DNA from: Armatimonadota bacterium
Lineage (GTDB): Bacteria > Armatimonadota > UBA10988 > DTZQ01
DNA: 23,437 bases
Direction of reading: 5' to 3'
Assembly (NCBI GenBank): GCA_012961305.1
Contig: DTZQ01000574.1
Coordinates: forward strand, 1 to 23,437
Positions 21,079 to 23,437 of this stretch are shown in pieces; the stretch's first letter is position 1; each line of letters starts with the position of its first letter. The notes beneath the pieces were generated by a model that saw only the letters and a list, made by a program, of their open reading frames with translations, did no database searches and was not told where the DNA came from. The position numbers and the translations under genes are program-made.

Positions 21079-21197
21079 CTCCTCCTCGCCCAGCCTTCAA
21101 ACTCTGGGCTGCCTTTACCAAACCAACGGAGGTTGGTTCCATCGGTTTCAAGCCGACTTGGTAACTGTAGCCCAAGATTTCAATCTTGGGTAGGTCT
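21079..21197 (+). repeat. Dispersed structured intergenic repeat, copy C (fullest fold)
   Basis: It shares TTCAAACT...GGGCT and TTTACCAAACCAA with copy A, and GTAGCCCAAGATTTC plus TCTTGGGTAGGTCT with copy B. Hairpins are GCCCAG...CTGGGC (about 21089-21109), AACCAAC-ggag-GTTGGTT (21121-21138), TCGG...CCGA (about 21142-21156) and the perfect 8-bp CCCAAGAT-ttca-ATCTTGGG (21171-21190). GGGCTGCCTTTACCAA (21106-21121) can pair with TTGGTAACTGTAGCCC (21158-21173), enclosing two of the hairpins. It lacks the left 35 bp shared by A and B. It lies between two divergent promoters. Confidence 0.85.
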
Positions 21198-21267
21198 AAG
21201 CGGCGAATTTAACCTGGTCGAGATAATTTGTTGGCCTGAAAATTTGACCCACCTTGGGACTTCGGTC

Positions 21268-21296
21268 TTGACAAACCATCGGTCGAAAGTTATAAT
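21268..21296 (+). promoter_or_regulatory. Consensus sigma70 promoter of the outer-membrane protein gene
   Basis: TTGACA (21268-21273), a 17-nt spacer and TATAAT (21291-21296) give a 12/12 match. Transcription would start near 21303, leaving a leader of about 46 nt before the ATG at 21349. Confidence 0.9.
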
Positions 21297-21348
21297 ACCA
21301 AATGGCTGTTGTACAGCAGGAAGGATTCCTACTCATTAGAGGCAAAAC

Positions 21349-23304
21349 ATGCGGCGAGTATGTAGGCAGTACAGGAGGTCAATGGGCCAATCAACCAGAC
21401 TCCCTGACCAGCCAATAAAACTAACCAATAAACTCATACCTTTCATCCTGAAAGGGGTACTGCTGGCCGGGGCAATGGCTCCATCCTTGAATGCAGCCTC
21501 CTTTGTAGAGGGCTGTATTATTCGTCTTATAGGGGAAGAAGTGGGCCTTAACGTTGGGGCTCGGCATGGGGTAACGGTGAACATGGAATTTGCGGTGCTC
21601 CGCGAAGGGGTGGAAATTGGGCGGGTGCGGGTGATGGAGGTGGGGAGGGAAACCTCCCGCGGCCGGCTCATTTTCCGTCGGGAGGGCCGGACGATTCGCC
21701 TGGGCGACCGGGTGCGCAGCCTCACCGAGCCGCAGCCTGCACCTGCGCCCCCTCCAGTCGTCCCTGCGCAACCCCTACCGCCCCCGCGGCCAGAGCCAAC
21801 TGGTCCTCCTCTGGTGCAGCCTCTGAGGGGTGTGCCTTTGCGGCGGCAATGGCGGCCCCTGCGCGAGGGTGAAATTGTCAGCGGGGAGGACCCGGCCTAT
21901 GATTTGCTACGGGAATTGGCCGCGGCGGGGTTGATGCCCGGCTATACCGCCCGGGATTTCCTGGGGGAGAGTGAGCAACTTTACACCCGCCGGGAAATGG
22001 GCGAAATAGTGAGCGGGGCCTTTTACTCCTTCCGGGCCGACCCCCGTCGGTGGTCTGCCCTGCACCGAGAGGCTCTGCGCGTGCTGCTGCGTCGCTTTCC
22101 ACGGGAGGTGTACCTTCTGGGAGTGGAACCGGGGAGGGCCACGGCCCTTTTGGCAATGCCTTCTATTGAGCGCCGCGTCTGGCCCGCGGGGTTCACTTAC
22201 ACCGGCTTTGCCGAAAGCCGCTTCCAGATGGGGAATGGGGGGCTGCGCAGCGACCTGCGTTTGCGCCTGAGCGGTTACGCCCGCCTGCGGGAGGGGGCCG
22301 ATTTCTTCCTGAACCTGAGCACCGAACGGGATGATGCGGCGGTGCGCTGGCGGGACCGACCCTTCGTCAACCAGGCCTTTTTCCAGTTCCTCCTGCCGGG
22401 TCCCAGCGGCCAGATAATCCTGGGCCGGGAACACCAGCGGTGGGGGCCGGGCTACGGGGGCACCATGTTGCTGGCGGACAACACGCCGGCTTTTGACTTA
22501 GTACGCTATGAGCGGGAGTTCCCTCTATTCCGCCACGTATGTTATGCCACCCAGTTCGTCACCACTTTGCGCGACCAGGGAAAACGGGTGTACATCACGG
22601 CCCGGCGGATAGCGCTGAGCCTAAGCCCCCAGTTGGAACTCTCCTTCACCGAGGCCCTGCGCATGCAGGACGCGCGGCAGTTTTTCCCCTCGCTCTTTAT
22701 CGTGCCCCTGCATTTGGTGCAAATTCTGTTCGAGGAGGAGGAGCAGTCCAACCTGGTTGCCTCTGCGGAGTTGACCTACCACTTCGACCCCGACCGTACC
22801 GCTTACTTCCAGTGGCTGTTGGACGACCTCAAGACCACCGAGCCGAGTCCGGGGGTGCAGATTCCGCGCAAAATTGGCTATCTGCTGGGTTTCCACTGGC
22901 GCGATTTCCTCCCCCGGCGCCGGGGAAACCTGCGGGTGGAGTTCGCCTTTACCGACCCCGGGGTGTACGGGCACCGGCAGCCGCCGGCGGCCTGGCAGCG
23001 GGACGGGCAGGTGTTGGGCCATCGGATGGGGCCCGACTCGACCGACTTCTACCTGCGGGTGCGGCAGGAGGTTACTCCCCAATCTGACCTGACCTTGGTG
23101 TTTGAGACGGCCTGGCACGGGCGGAAGAAGCAAGCGGTAACCGAACGGGAGACCCTGTGGGGCCTGACCTACAGCCGAGACCTCACTCCCAACCTTTCCC
23201 TGAGTGTGCGCTACCTTCGCCACACCCGGAAGAATGCCAACTACACCGCCGGGGCTCATTGGCGCGATGAGCGGGTGAACCTGGAGGCCCGCTGGGGATT
23301 CTAA
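21349..23304 (+). CDS. Wzi-like outer-membrane beta-barrel protein with periplasmic N-terminal domains
   Basis: This is a 651-residue protein. A long basic n-region precedes a hydrophobic signal segment (29-49, ending SLNA). Residues 52-126 look like a small beta domain of the kind found at the FlgT C-terminus (IGEEVGLNVGARHGV...LGDRV). A proline-rich linker follows (127-160). Residues 178-228 (DPAYDLLRELAAAGLMPGY...YTRREMGEIVSGAF) resemble an SLH-type module. Residues 280-651 alternate polar and hydrophobic strands and end in Trp-Gly-Phe, a typical beta-signal. GREHQRWGPGYGG (359-371) followed by LLADNTPAFD matches the Wzi/capsule-assembly barrel family. The role could be anchoring polysaccharide or tethering the outer membrane to the wall; neither is proven. 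AGAGG lies 6 nt before the ATG. Confidence 0.8.
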   Translation: MRRVCRQYRRSMGQSTRLPDQPIKLTNKLIPFILKGVLLAGAMAPSLNAASFVEGCIIRLIGEEVGLNVGARHGVTVNMEFAVLREGVEIGRVRVMEVGRETSRGRLIFRREGRTIRLGDRVRSLTEPQPAPAPPPVVPAQPLPPPRPEPTGPPLVQPLRGVPLRRQWRPLREGEIVSGEDPAYDLLRELAAAGLMPGYTARDFLGESEQLYTRREMGEIVSGAFYSFRADPRRWSALHREALRVLLRRFPREVYLLGVEPGRATALLAMPSIERRVWPAGFTYTGFAESRFQMGNGGLRSDLRLRLSGYARLREGADFFLNLSTERDDAAVRWRDRPFVNQAFFQFLLPGPSGQIILGREHQRWGPGYGGTMLLADNTPAFDLVRYEREFPLFRHVCYATQFVTTLRDQGKRVYITARRIALSLSPQLELSFTEALRMQDARQFFPSLFIVPLHLVQILFEEEEQSNLVASAELTYHFDPDRTAYFQWLLDDLKTTEPSPGVQIPRKIGYLLGFHWRDFLPRRRGNLRVEFAFTDPGVYGHRQPPAAWQRDGQVLGHRMGPDSTDFYLRVRQEVTPQSDLTLVFETAWHGRKKQAVTERETLWGLTYSRDLTPNLSLSVRYLRHTRKNANYTAGAHWRDERVNLEARWGF

Positions 23305-23305
23305 C

Positions 23306-23334
23306 TTGACGTTTGGCCAGAAAGGTGATACAAT
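23306..23334 (+). promoter_or_regulatory. Promoter facing out of the window
   Basis: TTGACG (23306-23311), a 17-nt spacer and TACAAT (23329-23334) match 10 of 12 consensus positions. The -35 box begins 1 nt after the TAA of the outer-membrane protein gene. It would start a transcript near 23341 for a gene outside the window. Confidence 0.65.
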
Positions 23335-23340
23335 AACCAC

Positions 23341-23437
23341 AAGTGCCCCCTCGGGTGGTTCGCCGCCGGGAGTTAACAACTGTTCAACATGTGGCATAAG
23401 GTAATGACCAGTGAGGAGCAATGAGTTAAGGGACCGG
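23341..23437 (+). other. Untranslated leader or RNA start at the window edge
   Basis: The predicted transcript carries a hairpin GGTGG-ttcg-CCGCC (23354-23367) near its 5' end. A mini reading frame (ATG TGG CAT AAG..., ending TGA after 11 codons) lies at about 23390-23425. No longer gene starts in view. I do not recognise a known riboswitch or structural RNA. Confidence 0.35.

Larger units (their letters stand above)
20918..21348. other. Divergent intergenic region between rpsB and the outer-membrane protein gene
   Basis: From left to right it holds the rpsB Shine-Dalgarno site, the structured rpsB leader (20968-21007), the rpsB promoter (21039-21067, minus), repeat copy C (about 21079-21197), a promoter for the plus-strand gene (21268-21296) and its 46-nt leader. 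No coding region is credible. Confidence 0.85.

Noticed and set aside
20901..21339. Two plus-strand frames across repeat copy C
   Set aside because: They cover the promoters and repeat and have no ribosome-binding sites or family motifs.
22621..23421. Minus-strand frame of 266 codons opposite the outer-membrane protein gene
   Set aside because: Shadow frame caused by GC-biased codons of the real gene; no start site or family motifs.
1..23437. CRISPR arrays, tRNA, rRNA, prophage or transposase genes
   Set aside because: I looked for regularly spaced direct repeats, cloverleaf-like sequences and transposase motifs and found none; the three dispersed repeats are too far apart for a CRISPR array.

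Overview
This is a compact, GC-rich bacterial chromosome segment. It carries the conserved block rpsB-tsf-pyrH-frr-uppS-(cdsA position)-dxr-rseP. It also encodes an outer-membrane beta-barrel protein with a C-terminal Phe, so the cell is a diderm. Near-consensus sigma70-type promoters and clear Shine-Dalgarno sites are present. The mix of a GlcD/GlcF pair, a secreted glycosidase-like protein, an IlvD/Edd-type dehydratase and a stand-alone aldolase suggests a free-living heterotroph that uses carbohydrates. The short EF-Ts is of the length seen in Thermus. A lineage such as Armatimonadota is possible, but that is only an impression; no marker here settles it.

Layout. Positions 1-103 hold the edge of a dispersed repeat. 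Positions 145-8438 (+) look like one long transcription unit: a small membrane protein (possibly leaderless), a phasin-like coiled-coil protein, a CPBP membrane protease, a GlcD-like flavoprotein, a GlcF-like Fe-S protein, a secreted TIM-barrel glycosidase-like protein, and an IlvD/Edd-family dehydratase with its own internal promoter. Positions 8640-11530 (+) hold a promoter and a 934-residue REC-GAF-PAS-PAS-histidine kinase-REC hybrid sensor. Convergent to it is an aldolase-like gene (11541-12515, -). The stretch 12516-12847 contains a second repeat copy.

Positions 12848-21067 (-) form a ten-gene operon driven by a TTGACA-N17-TATACT promoter and preceded by a structured leader. It runs rpsB, tsf, pyrH, frr, a small unknown protein, uppS, a catalytically degenerate CdsA homologue, dxr, rseP and a PhnP-like metallo-hydrolase. 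It links translation (S2, EF-Ts, RRF), UMP supply, isoprenoid and undecaprenyl-lipid synthesis, and envelope proteolysis. Divergent from it, after a third repeat copy, a perfect TTGACA-N17-TATAAT promoter drives a Wzi-like outer-membrane protein (21349-23304, +). A further promoter faces out of the window at 23306-23334.

The most notable observations are: (1) an undescribed-looking family of structured intergenic repeats, three copies in 23 kb, whose fullest copy can fold as a two-hairpin multiloop followed by a strong hairpin; (2) a CdsA homologue in the canonical cdsA slot whose PGHGG/D-R-x-D catalytic signature is replaced residue for residue; (3) a symmetric stem structure in the rpsB leader; (4) glcD and glcF in one reading frame separated by a single stop, with a small octamer repeat at the glcF start.
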